Of a DNA stretch of 64,000 bases, positions 35,328 to 43,801 are shown one piece after another (positions within the stretch are counted from its first letter, which is position 1; every line of letters begins with the position of its first letter). Source of the DNA: G963664835 sp963664835 (GTDB lineage Bacteria > Chloroflexota > UBA6077 > FW602-bin22 > JBCLEL01); the NCBI GenBank assembly GCA_963664835.2, contig CAXXUG010000013.1, positions 62,001-126,000 of the forward strand. Direction: 5' to 3'. The position numbers were made by a program, and so were the translations under genes. The notes below the pieces were generated by a model, which was not told the origin of the DNA, did no database searches, and saw only the letters and a list, made by a program, of their open reading frames with translations.

Positions 35328-35463
35328 TCTCCACCTCGATTCAATCTCGCTGACGGCATTCCCCTGAAACCGGGGGCGACCGTTGCGGAGAGAAGTTTTG
35401 CAAATTGATAATATCTCCGTGACGCAAGATATCAGAGATGTAGGCTCTAAGGAAGAATCGACG

Positions 35464-36123
35464 ATGAAAAAATTCAGCAACCAGCTGCGTGAAGCAGCCA
35501 GCGATATATGGGAAGCTCAGCACCGACACCCGTTCGTACAGGGTATTGGCGACGGAACCCTCGACCTCGAGCGATTCAAGCACTGGATCCGGCAGGACTA
35601 CCTGTACCTGATTGACTACTCCCGGCTCTTTGCATTGGCCGCCGCCCGTTCGCCCGACCTCGCCACGATGACCCGGTTCGCCTCGTTGTTGAACGAAACG
35701 TTGCACACCGAGATGTCCCTCCACCGGCAGTATGCCGCCAGCTTCGGCATCTCGACCGAGGAGTTGGAGCGAGAGCAGCCGGCGCCTACCACGCGTGCAT
35801 ACACCGATTTTCTGTTGCGGACCGCGACCGTCGGCGACTTCAGAGAGCTGGTCGCCGGCCTGCTGCCCTGTATGTGGGGCTATTGCGAGATCGGGCGCCA
35901 GCTAGCCACCAAGCGACGGCCTTCCGACCCCCGCTACGCCGAGTGGATTGACGCCTACTCCGGCGACGAGTTCCTCGAGCTCGTCGGCTGGTGTCGCGAT
36001 CTGATCGACGAGTTGGCCGCCGACGCCGGGCCGGCCGATCGTGAACGGATGCAGGATGCCTTTCTGACCAGCAGCCGCTGGGAGCTCGCCTTCTGGGAGA
36101 TGGCCTGGCACCTCGAACGTTGA
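35464..36123 (+). CDS. tenA: TenA/THI-4-family protein (aminopyrimidine aminohydrolase-like)
   Basis: A 219-residue helical protein. TenA salvages base-degraded thiamin by hydrolysing aminopyrimidines. Seen: HPFVQGIGDGTLDLERFKHWIRQDYLYL (Asp near residue 44), the catalytic Cys in LLPCMWGYCEIG, and ELAFWEMAW near the end (Glu equivalent to E205). ATG 35464 matches the family; the upstream frame is not conserved. No TPP riboswitch was recognised upstream. The gene is followed by the tandem repeat. Confidence 0.85.
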   Translation: MKKFSNQLREAASDIWEAQHRHPFVQGIGDGTLDLERFKHWIRQDYLYLIDYSRLFALAAARSPDLATMTRFASLLNETLHTEMSLHRQYAASFGISTEELEREQPAPTTRAYTDFLLRTATVGDFRELVAGLLPCMWGYCEIGRQLATKRRPSDPRYAEWIDAYSGDEFLELVGWCRDLIDELAADAGPADRERMQDAFLTSSRWELAFWEMAWHLER

Positions 36124-36174
36124 GGGCCTGGCGGCTTCGCGCCCAACATCCCGACCTTTCGTAGAGGCGATTTG

Positions 36175-36490
36175 AAACCTGCCGCAACGTAGACCTACTC
36201 CCGCCTGCGGAATGACGAAATGTAGCGCGGGGGCTTGTCCCCCGCTCGGAGCGGGGCGGGGATGGGCATCGCAGATCCCGCCGCGCCAAGTCTCTCTACC
36301 AACCTCAACGCCGGCTCTCCGCCGGCTAAACCTGCCGAATTGTAGACCTACTCCCGCGCGCGGAATGACGAAATGTAGCGCGGGGGCTTGTCCCCCGCTC
36401 GGAGCGGGGCGGAGGACGGGCATCGCGGATCCCGCCACGCCAAGTTTCTCTACCAACCTCAACGCGGGCTCTCCGCCGGCTAAACCTGCC
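36175..36490. repeat. 153/154-bp tandem duplication carrying module A
   Basis: The words AAACCTGCCG at 36175, 36328 and 36482 begin successive copies. The first two are nearly identical 153-154-bp units, each with a module A core (36221-36247, 36374-36400) plus ctccgccggct; the third is truncated. It lies between tenA and the VOC gene. Confidence 0.8.
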
Positions 36491-36552
36491 GAATTGTAAT
36501 CCGATTTCCGCGCTCGGAACCATGGTATGCACCCAGATGAAACGCCCTGTGG

Positions 36553-36558
36553 TATAAC
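36553..36558 (+). promoter_or_regulatory. Extended -10 (TGGTATAAC)
   Basis: TG, one base, TATAAC at 36550-36558, about 65 nt before the VOC start. Confidence 0.3.
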
Positions 36559-36623
36559 AGCGTCGAATATCGGTAGAACATTCTCCCGGCCGCTATCCGG
36601 CCGCGAACCAATGGGGCCACACC

Positions 36624-36992
36624 GTGATAACAGGCGTCCACGCAATAATCTACAGCACGGAAGCTGAAGCGCTTCGAACCTTCTTCAAGGACACCCTCGA
36701 GTTGCCGTCGGTCGACGCCGGCCATGGATGGTTGCTCTTCGCCATGCCGCCGGCTGAACTCGGCGTACACCCCACCGACAACGACGTTCACCATGAGCTG
36801 TACCTGTCGTGCGACGACATCCACGCCACCGTGGAGAAACTGAAGACAAAGGACGTGGAGATCAACGGCACGATAAGAGACGAGGGTTGGGGCCTGGTGG
36901 CCTGGGTCAAAATACCCGGCGCCGGCGAGCTCGGAATCTACCAACCCAAGCACCCGACCGCCCTGCCGACTCAACACCAGGGACACACGTGA
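36624..36992 (+). CDS. VOC/glyoxalase-fold protein
   Basis: A 122-residue protein of the vicinal-oxygen-chelate fold. Pattern: ITGVHAIIYSTEAEALRTFFKDTLELP, HHELYLSCDDIHATVEKLKTKDVEI, ELGIYQPKHP. Members are metalloenzymes or resistance proteins; specific function unknown. GTG start. It precedes metG by about 260 nt containing a remnant gene and terminators. Confidence 0.75.
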   Translation: MITGVHAIIYSTEAEALRTFFKDTLELPSVDAGHGWLLFAMPPAELGVHPTDNDVHHELYLSCDDIHATVEKLKTKDVEINGTIRDEGWGLVAWVKIPGAGELGIYQPKHPTALPTQHQGHT

Positions 36993-37002
36993 GTTCTCAA
37001 AT

Positions 37003-37132
37003 GGCGCTACCGCGAGAGTTCTACGCACGCAGATTTCAAGTGACAGACACAACGCTTGACCCAATCCCCGCAGAATTCCCCATTGGCGTGGCTATGGTCA
37101 TGGACAGGCCCATCCGGGGGTCGAGACCATAG
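37003..37132 (+). pseudogene. Possible 3-methyladenine glycosylase (Mpg) N-terminal remnant
   Basis: The frame MALPREFYARRF matches the conserved start LPxxFYxR of bacterial Mpg/AAG DNA glycosylases, but no further homology is seen, and the frame closes after 43 residues. Weak, based on about eight residues. Confidence 0.22.
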
Positions 37133-37144
37133 CCTAAGAGTCTT

Positions 37145-37236
37145 GGCCACGGGTGGGCCTTAACTCACCCGCGGCCCTTCTCGTTATCATTAATCCTTCA
37201 GGCCGTGGGCGCATTCGTCCACGGCCTTTTTCTTTT
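37145..37236 (+). terminator. Tandem hairpins upstream of metG
   Basis: First hairpin: GGCCACGGGTG (37145-37155) with CACCCGCGGCC (one mismatch, loop about 10 nt). Second: GGCCGTGG (37201-37208) and CCACGGCC (37219-37226) with a T-rich tract right after, ending 18-20 nt before the metG ATG. CCACGG of the first can also pair with CCGTGG of the second, giving an alternative fold. It could be simple termination of the upstream gene or an attenuator for metG. No T-box consensus is convincing. Confidence 0.6.
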
Positions 37237-37253
37237 GACATGGAGAAAAAGCA

Positions 37254-38939
37254 ATGCCTGAGCGCATTTTCATTGGCGTAGCCTGGCCGTACTCGAACGG
37301 CCCCCTACACCTTGGGCACATTGCCGGCTGCTACCTGCCGGCCGACATATTCGCCCGCTACCACCGACTCGCTGGGCACGAGGTGCTGATGGTCTCCGGC
37401 AGCGACCAGCACGGAACTCCGATAGTCGTTCGAGCGGAAGAGGAAGGCACCGCACCCGAACAGGTTGCGGATCGCTACCACGCCGAGTTTCTGGACTGTT
37501 GGAAGGATTTGGGCATATCTTTCGATCTGTTCACAACGACCGGCACCGCGAACCACACTCGAATCGTTCACGATGTCTTCAATCGACTTCAAGAACGCGG
37601 TTATCTGAGCGAGGCGACGATGCCGGTTGTCTACTGTCCGGGTTGCCGGCGCTTTCTGCCGGACCGCTTCGTTGGCGGCACTTGTCCGCATTGCCTCTCG
37701 CCAAATGCCCGTGGCGACCAATGTCCCGCATGCGGTCGCGTGCTGGATCCCGGCGACCTGGTGGCTCCCCGCTGCCGGCGATGCGGAACGCCACCTGAGC
37801 AACGCGATCGGAAGCACGTCTTCCTTCGGCTGTCCGACTTTCAAGACCAAGTAAGAGCCTGGGTCGGCCGGCAGACCCATTGGCGTCCCAATGTACGCGG
37901 AATCGCCAACTCATGGTTGGCTAGAGGGCTAAACGACCGCGCGATTACGCGAGACCTGGACTGGGGCATACCAGTCCCACTTGAAGGTTACGAGGACAAG
38001 CGCATCTACGTCTGGTTCGAGGCGGTCATCGGATACCTCTCCGCCAGCGTCGAGTGGGCGATCCGGCGGGGCGATCCGGCAGCGTGGAGACACTTCTGGC
38101 GGGACCCGGCGCGCCATTATTACTTCATGGGCAAAGACAACGTCTTCTTCCACACGATCGTATGGCCGGCGATGCTGCTGGGTCACGGCGAACTCAAGCT
38201 CCCGGACGACGTACCCGCAAACGAGTACTTGACACTGGAAGGCTGGCCCTTCTCCACCAGTCAAGACTGGGCCGTCTGGCTGCCGGACTATCTGGCGAGG
38301 TACGACCCGGACCCGTTGCGGTTCTATCTCTCAAGAAATATGTCGGAGAGCGCGGACGCCGATTTCAGTTGGGACGCCTTCGTTCAAACCAACGACTCGC
38401 AGCTCGTCGCAACCTGGGGAAACTTGGCCCAAAGAGTTCTGACGTTCATCCACCGGCATTTCGCCGGCCGAGTGCCCAGCCCCACCACGTCGAGGACGGC
38501 CGATTGCGCGCTGATGGCCCGGGCCGACGACGCCCTCGCCCGCACCGGCGAGCTGATCTCCAACTGTCGCTTCAGAGCAGCGATTCGCGAACCCCTGGCG
38601 CTCGCACGGGAAACCAACCGCTACCTCGATGTTCAGGCGCCTTGGTGTACGATCAAGACCGATCCACAGGCCTGCGCAACCACGCTGTACACCGCGCTCA
38701 ATGCGATCGACGCGCTAAAGCTGCTCTTCGCCCCCTTCCTGCCATTCACCACCGAACGCCTGCACCGTCAACTCGGCTATACCGACACCCTTGCGGATCA
38801 AGGCTGGCAGTTGCGGAGACTCCCCGCCGGACAGAAGCTGGGGGATCAGACGCCTCTTTTCCGAAAGCTGGCTGGCATAAGAACTCCAATGGTCAAAAAC
38901 TTCAAACGAGAAAATGTCCCGGACTCGGATCCGAGATGA
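37254..38939 (+). CDS. metG: Methionyl-tRNA synthetase with altered KMSKS loop
   Basis: A 561-residue class I synthetase that charges tRNA-Met. HIGH motif is H19-L-G-H22. Four CxxC pairs in the connective peptide (C128/C131, C144/C147, C157/C160, C174/C177) fit a two-zinc-knuckle MetRS. FEAVIGYL and NVFFHTIVWPAMLL are standard, and the anticodon-binding helix region follows. The KMSKS loop, expected as K-F-S-K-S-R, reads P332-F-S-T-S-Q337, so both lysines and the arginine are missing. This suggests reduced activity or a specialised, second copy. No C-terminal tRNA-binding (EMAPII) domain. Confidence 0.9.
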   Translation: MPERIFIGVAWPYSNGPLHLGHIAGCYLPADIFARYHRLAGHEVLMVSGSDQHGTPIVVRAEEEGTAPEQVADRYHAEFLDCWKDLGISFDLFTTTGTANHTRIVHDVFNRLQERGYLSEATMPVVYCPGCRRFLPDRFVGGTCPHCLSPNARGDQCPACGRVLDPGDLVAPRCRRCGTPPEQRDRKHVFLRLSDFQDQVRAWVGRQTHWRPNVRGIANSWLARGLNDRAITRDLDWGIPVPLEGYEDKRIYVWFEAVIGYLSASVEWAIRRGDPAAWRHFWRDPARHYYFMGKDNVFFHTIVWPAMLLGHGELKLPDDVPANEYLTLEGWPFSTSQDWAVWLPDYLARYDPDPLRFYLSRNMSESADADFSWDAFVQTNDSQLVATWGNLAQRVLTFIHRHFAGRVPSPTTSRTADCALMARADDALARTGELISNCRFRAAIREPLALARETNRYLDVQAPWCTIKTDPQACATTLYTALNAIDALKLLFAPFLPFTTERLHRQLGYTDTLADQGWQLRRLPAGQKLGDQTPLFRKLAGIRTPMVKNFKRENVPDSDPR

Positions 38940-39049
38940 TGCTACGCAGCTTCGATCGTGTCGTTGAATACCAAGATTCGCCTGCACCGATCATTAGTAC
39001 GAAAATAGCCTTCCAGCTAACTTCTTCTAACTCATCGTCGTTCGTAGCC

Positions 39050-39420
39050 GGAAAAGAGGAATGTAGCGCGGGGGCTTGTCCCCCGCTGGGGCCGGGGGCG
39101 TGGCGGAATGCCCTGTGCGAATTCGCCTCATGAAGCGGCAACTCCGGGTTTTCATACCTCGGTGTGCCGGCCCCCGCCGGCATGGGGGATTGGGACGAAA
39201 GCATGTCCCGGACTCCGATCCGGGTTGTGCATCCAATTGACTTTGACGGCGGCTATCCACCGGCGAAACGTGCCGGATTGCAAACCGATGGTCGATTGCG
39301 GAACGACATAATGTAGCGCGGAGGCTCGTCCTCCGCTCCCGGCAGTCCGGCAACCAACCCTGTCCCCGAGCCGCCGTAGAGCACCCCCGCCAGCCGACTC
39401 CGCAAATGTCACACCTTGGC
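39050..39420. repeat. Repeat mosaic between metG and methyltransferase
   Basis: Module A at 39061-39089, a partial module C at 39152-39206, and a module A variant at 39311-39338 whose core is gcggaggctcgtcctccgc. In that variant the two arms changed together (ggggg/ccccc to ggagg/cctcc), so pairing is kept. Nothing else in the gap. Confidence 0.8.
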
Positions 39421-39492
39421 GCAACGGAGCCGGCCGGCACGCCCGGTCACTGCGAAACAGCCGGTCCGACCGGCTAAAGAGCGGCGTTCCCG

Positions 39493-40272
39493 TCAGTCGC
39501 CAACTCTCTCAAAAACCAAGCTTCTTATCCCCCACTCTATATCCGAGCCGGCCGACGACTCTCCAATCAACGCCGACAGTTCCGCTTCGATGCCGGCGAT
39601 GACGCGCGAGGAATAATTGTCGCGGACGAACGGCCGGTGTTGCCAGGCACGGAGGTTCAGAAGGAACATCCGTGCCGCGTTGCGGTTCGAAACTCGAACC
39701 TTCCGCACACCGCCGGCTCGCCTCCTGAGCCGGCGGGAGTCCTCGAATCGGTCGATGATCGGACCCACGAACAGGTGACTGCCCTGGTCCGCAAGCATCG
39801 CCTCAACCATCTCCAGGTACTCTCCAAACAGCGGACTGCCCGTGCGGATCCACTCCACTTCTTCGACCAGCAGTAGACCGCCGTTCCCCAACTGATTACC
39901 CCAATCTCGCAGCGCCTCCAATGGTTCAGCGAGATGCGTAAGCAACAGCCGGCAGAAAATGAGGTCCGCCGGCCCTATCGGAAACGGAACCTCTGTGACG
40001 TCGTGAAGTAGGAAACATACGCTCTCCGTCGAGGTCTTGCCCGCGATCCCGATGAAGTGCTCCGAGCTATCGAGGCCGACTACTCGCTCGCATGCAAGGG
40101 ACTCCGCCACCAGGTGAGTCGTGAATCCCGGGCCGCAGCCGAGGTCCACCGCCGACTTCGGCCGAAAGTCGACCGAGTCCTGCAGGAATGCCGCCGTCGA
40201 CCCGGCGAACACCTCGGCAACCACCTGAAGCCGGCGGGTCGCCTCATCGGTGTCACCGAATAGATAACGCAA
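39493..40272 (-). CDS. SAM-dependent methyltransferase
   Basis: A 259-residue class I methyltransferase. Motif I is VDLGCGPGFTTHLVAES; motif with ADLIFCRLLLTHLAEP follows. Target not inferable. The start codon is TTG. Neighbours: convergent with repeat DNA upstream of metG; the cupin epimerase is upstream on the same strand. Confidence 0.75.
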   Translation of the reverse strand: MRYLFGDTDEATRRLQVVAEVFAGSTAAFLQDSVDFRPKSAVDLGCGPGFTTHLVAESLACERVVGLDSSEHFIGIAGKTSTESVCFLLHDVTEVPFPIGPADLIFCRLLLTHLAEPLEALRDWGNQLGNGGLLLVEEVEWIRTGSPLFGEYLEMVEAMLADQGSHLFVGPIIDRFEDSRRLRRRAGGVRKVRVSNRNAARMFLLNLRAWQHRPFVRDNYSSRVIAGIEAELSALIGESSAGSDIEWGIRSLVFERVGD

Positions 40273-40342
40273 TTGTCCAACCGGATAAACCCATCAGAGA
40301 ACGCTCGAAGCATCGTGATGTCACCGATTAGCGGCCAACAAT

Positions 40343-40798
40343 CTAGGTAATTGGCGGACCCGCGAGCCAATCGTAGCCGATCGAAGGATCGTCGTGGGGA
40401 ATCCGGCCCTCGTCATCCGGATTGTAGACCGATGACGTTACATAAAACAGATGACTTGCGGTCAACGCCCGGCACCCGTGCGCTACCCCCGGCGGAATCT
40501 TCAACACCGTGGCATCGTGGCCTTCGCCCATGTACAGCGTCTCGGTTTGACCGGCCGTCGGCGAGTCCGGCCGGCGGTCGTGCAGCGCCACTTTCAGCAC
40601 CCCTATCGGCACGTACCACCAGTCGACCTGCTGCTGATGGATATGCCACGCCTTGGCCGTACCAGGGTGCATCTGTGAGTGGCTGAGCTGGGCGAACCCC
40701 TCGCCAAAGAACTCATCCGTGTGCCGGATGATCTCGCGAAAGAATCCCCGCTCGTCCGGGTGCGTCGCCAATCGCTTGATCTCAACGCCAGATATCAT
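40343..40798 (-). CDS. dTDP-4-dehydrorhamnose 3,5-epimerase-like cupin (RmlC family)
   Basis: A 151-residue cupin. Pattern: DERGFFREIIRHTDEFFGEGFAQLSHSQMHPGTAKAWHIHQQQVDWWYV and VLKIPPGVAHGCRAL resemble RmlC/RfbC, which acts on nucleotide-sugar keto intermediates, but the usual catalytic His-Asp arrangement is not confirmed. It lies 70 nt from the methyltransferase, same strand. Start chosen as ATG 40798, since the longer frame has unrelated residues. Confidence 0.68.
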   Translation of the reverse strand: MISGVEIKRLATHPDERGFFREIIRHTDEFFGEGFAQLSHSQMHPGTAKAWHIHQQQVDWWYVPIGVLKVALHDRRPDSPTAGQTETLYMGEGHDATVLKIPPGVAHGCRALTASHLFYVTSSVYNPDDEGRIPHDDPSIGYDWLAGPPIT

Positions 40799-41041
40799 CG
40801 GCCAATCCCACCAACCGTCAATCTCACATTCGTGCCAAGTAACTATCCAACAGTATAGCAACCGTCCAACAGCCGGCCTCACGCAGCACCCTTGGGGATG
40901 GCGACATCGCATGTATTAGCCTGCCGGCCTCAGCTAGTCACCAATTACCCCGTAGGGGCATCCCTCGGAGCGTGTTTCATGAGTCAGGCATGAGAGGAAT
41001 TAGTAAAATTGAGGGAAGGAAGGTGATTGGAGGATAGGTAG

Positions 41042-41297
41042 ATGCCACATAGACCGATGAGCCGAGAGCAGATGTGGGTGTTGCCGCCGAGTCTCGAGGA
41101 GTTGCTGCCAGCCGACCATCCAGCCCGATTTGTGGGGGAGTTCGTAGACGCCTTAGAGGAGGAGGACTGGGCGGAGTTGGGAGTAGACATAGAAGGAGGG
41201 CGACTGGGAGCGCCCGGATACCACCCGCGAGGGCTGTTGAGCGTGTGGTTGTATGGGTTCATGACGGGGGTGAGGTCTAGTCGAAAGCTGGAATCCA
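41042..41297 (+). pseudogene. IS1182-family transposase, N-terminal stump
   Basis: Reads MPHRPMSREQ then LPPSLEELLPADHPARFVGEFVDALEEEDWAELG, GAPGYHPRGLLSVWLYGFMTGVRSSRKLE: the N-terminal (DUF772) part of IS1182 transposases. Homology stops at RSSRKLE, exactly where module D/B repeat begins (about 41290). The catalytic DDE part is missing, so it is inactive. Confidence 0.8.
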
Positions 41298-41375
41298 GAG
41301 GGTGGGGATGGGAAACGTAGCGCGGTCGAAGACTACGCGAGGCGAGGGGATTGTCCCCGCTCCCTGCAGACCAGC
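41278..41375. repeat. Module D/B repeat joined to transposase stump
   Basis: GAATCCAGAGGGTGGGG (about 41290) then GTAGCGCGGTCGAAGACTAC (41317-41336) and GGGGATTGTCCCC core. The junction is inside the transposase reading frame. Confidence 0.75.
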
Positions 41376-41450
41376 AACCTCCCTTTGTCCCGAGCCACCG
41401 TAGAGAAGACCCGCCAACCTGCGCGCCGGTCCCGGCCGGCCTGAGCGGGT

Positions 41451-41459
41451 TGATATAAT
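41451..41459 (+). promoter_or_regulatory. Extended -10 (TGATATAAT) of glpD
   Basis: TG-A-TATAAT at 41451-41459, 24 nt before the start. The identical nonamer precedes prs at 53213-53221. Confidence 0.5.
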
Positions 41460-41482
41460 CGTGGAACAAGTGGGGCCTGTTG

Positions 41483-43204
41483 ATGAGACTCAGACGCAAA
41501 CCACGAATAGAACCGCGTCCGCCAACCTCACTCGGCGACCGCGCTGAGAACCTTGAGATACTCGCCAGGGAGGATTTCGATCTCCTGGTCGTCGGAGGGG
41601 GAATCACCGGCGCCGGGATAGCCTTTGATGCCGCGGCTCGCGGACTCCGCGTCGCTCTTATTGATCGGTCCGACTTCGCCTGCGGTACCAGCAGCCGCTC
41701 CACAAAACTGATCCACGGGGGCTTGAGGTACCTTTCTCAGTTTCGATTTCGCCTGACCCGCGAGGCCCTTTCCGAGCGATACCTCCTGTTGCGCAGGTTG
41801 GCCCCCAATCTCGTTCGTTGGCTGCCGTTCATATTCCCGGTCTACGACAGCCGGATCGAGACCCTCCGACTCAGCGCGGGACTATGGATCTACGATCTCC
41901 TCGCCGGCCTTAGACGCACGCCGCGCCATAATAGGCTGCCGCCAGAGAGGGCGTTGGTCGAGGCGCCAATGCTTGATCCCGACGGTTTGCGCGCGGCCTT
42001 TCGCTACTACGATGCTCAAACTGACGACGCCCGGCTTGTGCTCGAAGCCCTCAAGTCGGCCGTAGCCTGGGGCGCCGTCGTTGCCAGTCACGTTTCAGCC
42101 GTAGATTTCGCCCGCTTCGAGGGAGAGGTGGTTGGAGTCGAGGCTAGGGACGAGTTGGGTGGCGCCGGCTTTACCATCTCGGCCCGTCAGACCGTATTGG
42201 CCACAGGAGTCTGGTTGGACCAATTGGCGGAAAAAGCCGGCCCAAAGGTTGAATCGCGCCTGCGGCCCTCCAAGGGCGTGCACCTCGTATTGCCTGCCGG
42301 CAGGTTCAACACCAAGAATGCGATTGTGGCGCCCACGCCGGACGAGCGGTTGATGTTCGTGGTCCCCTGGCTGCAAGGGACATTGATCGGGACCACCGAC
42401 ACCTACTACGAGGGCCCGTTAGACCAACCTCGGGCCTCCTCCGAGGATGTTCGATACCTCGTGGACTTGACAAATGAGGTGTTTCCCTCGGCTAAGGTCA
42501 AACTGAACGAGATCATCAGCGTCCAGGCGGGACTGCGTCCCCTGATCGCTTCGGACAAGTTGCGGTCACCCTCAGACGTTTCCCGGTCGGAGCGGGTCTT
42601 CGAGCTTTGTCCCGGGGTTATCGGTATAGCCGGCGGTAAACTCACAACCTATCGCAAGATGGCAAGCAAGGTGGTCGATCTCACCGTGAAAAGGCTCCAT
42701 CGCTCCGGGATTCTGAGAAAGAGACCTAAGTCGCCCACGCGCAGGCTCCCTTTGAGCAGTGCCCTCGATCGCCCCGGCGCCTGGAGATTCGAGAGCGAGC
42801 TGGCCGGCGAGGCGCCTTTGGCTACAGCCGTGCATCTCTACCAAACCTACGGCAGTTGGTGGGAACAGGTCTGGGAGATAGCTGCCGCGGAACCACAGTT
42901 GGCCGAACCGATCGAGCCGGGTCTGCCATATGTCGGTGCCGAGGTCGTAAACGCGGTTCGCAACGAAATGGCGATGCGCCTCACCGACGTGCTGGCGCGC
43001 CGGACGCACGTGGCTCTATTCGCCAAGGACCAGGGAAGGGCCGCCGCGCGCCGTGTGGTCACGATAATGGCTAAGGAGTTGGGATGGTCGCCCGCGGAGA
43101 TTCAGACCGAGTTGGCCGCCTTCGACGTGGAAGTAGCGCAGTTCGACCCCGGTGCAGTCGTTGGCGAAGGCGCCATTCCCGCCGCCGGCTACGTCTCTAG
43201 CTGA
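41483..43204 (+). CDS. glpD: Glycerol-3-phosphate dehydrogenase, FAD-dependent
   Basis: A 573-residue membrane-associated flavoprotein oxidising glycerol-3-phosphate to DHAP and reducing quinone. FAD motif LLVVGGGITGAGIAFDAAARGLRVALID (GxGxxG), the STKLIHGGLRYL signature, and TPDERLMFVVPWLQGTLIGTTDT; the C-terminal DAO_C domain has VVTIMAKELGWSPAEI. Its last 8 nt overlap the EVE gene on the other strand. Confidence 0.9.
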   Translation: MRLRRKPRIEPRPPTSLGDRAENLEILAREDFDLLVVGGGITGAGIAFDAAARGLRVALIDRSDFACGTSSRSTKLIHGGLRYLSQFRFRLTREALSERYLLLRRLAPNLVRWLPFIFPVYDSRIETLRLSAGLWIYDLLAGLRRTPRHNRLPPERALVEAPMLDPDGLRAAFRYYDAQTDDARLVLEALKSAVAWGAVVASHVSAVDFARFEGEVVGVEARDELGGAGFTISARQTVLATGVWLDQLAEKAGPKVESRLRPSKGVHLVLPAGRFNTKNAIVAPTPDERLMFVVPWLQGTLIGTTDTYYEGPLDQPRASSEDVRYLVDLTNEVFPSAKVKLNEIISVQAGLRPLIASDKLRSPSDVSRSERVFELCPGVIGIAGGKLTTYRKMASKVVDLTVKRLHRSGILRKRPKSPTRRLPLSSALDRPGAWRFESELAGEAPLATAVHLYQTYGSWWEQVWEIAAAEPQLAEPIEPGLPYVGAEVVNAVRNEMAMRLTDVLARRTHVALFAKDQGRAAARRVVTIMAKELGWSPAEIQTELAAFDVEVAQFDPGAVVGEGAIPAAGYVSS

Positions 43205-43661
43205 TACCAGCCAGGGTCCTGTTCTTCTCGGCTATCGCGTTCTCGATAGTCTCGAAGTCCTCGGCCGGCAGTACGTGGACGTTGCCCTGAAATGCAAGCT
43301 TCCAATGCTTCTCCGGCCACTTCTTTATGAACTGCAGCTGCCCGAGCAGCGATTCTGCCTTTACGAATTCGCCGGGCGGCAAGATCTCGTTCGGCCCGAT
43401 GTTGAACCGAAATGGATAGTCCTCGCCGTCTTTCTTGCTGGCCCAAATGGGTGCATAATCTTCAAAATACTCGGACGTAATGGAAGCCGTGCCGGCGAAT
43501 CCCATGACTTTGGTGCAGTAGTAAAGTACCCTGTCGCCAGGTTGCATCGCCTGGGCCTTCTTCCGATGCCGCTTCTTGATCCCCTGCACCGTGAATCCGT
43601 GGGCCCTGGTCGTTTCGAAATTATCGGCCGAGCTTACGAGCATCCAATAGTTCTTGGCCAA
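43197..43661 (-). CDS. EVE-domain protein
   Basis: A 154-residue PUA-like EVE fold: MAKNYWMLVSSADNFETT, QPGDRVLYYCTK, GFAGTASITSEYFED. EVE domains can bind modified bases in DNA or RNA, and some act in modified-DNA restriction. Here it stands alone, convergent with glpD, without a nuclease partner. Confidence 0.75.
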   Translation of the reverse strand: MAKNYWMLVSSADNFETTRAHGFTVQGIKKRHRKKAQAMQPGDRVLYYCTKVMGFAGTASITSEYFEDYAPIWASKKDGEDYPFRFNIGPNEILPPGEFVKAESLLGQLQFIKKWPEKHWKLAFQGNVHVLPAEDFETIENAIAEKNRTLAGIS

Positions 43662-43801
43662 GTGATCTTACCTCTGTTTACGGCATTCGTTTCCGAAAAG
43701 CACCGCTCTTGAAAATGGGGTTAACACGTCGCAACAAACCGGTCGCCTGCGACCCAGTCTACATACCGTTACCGGAATTTCCAAGCCCGAACCGGCCGGC
43801 G

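Noticed and set aside
36175..36490. CRISPR-like array
   Set aside because: Only two full 153-bp units with no short repeat/spacer pattern.
36993..37253. T-box riboswitch before metG
   Set aside because: A TGGCGCTACCGCG stretch resembles the T-box core but has extra bases and is about 200 nt from the terminator with no specifier loop seen.
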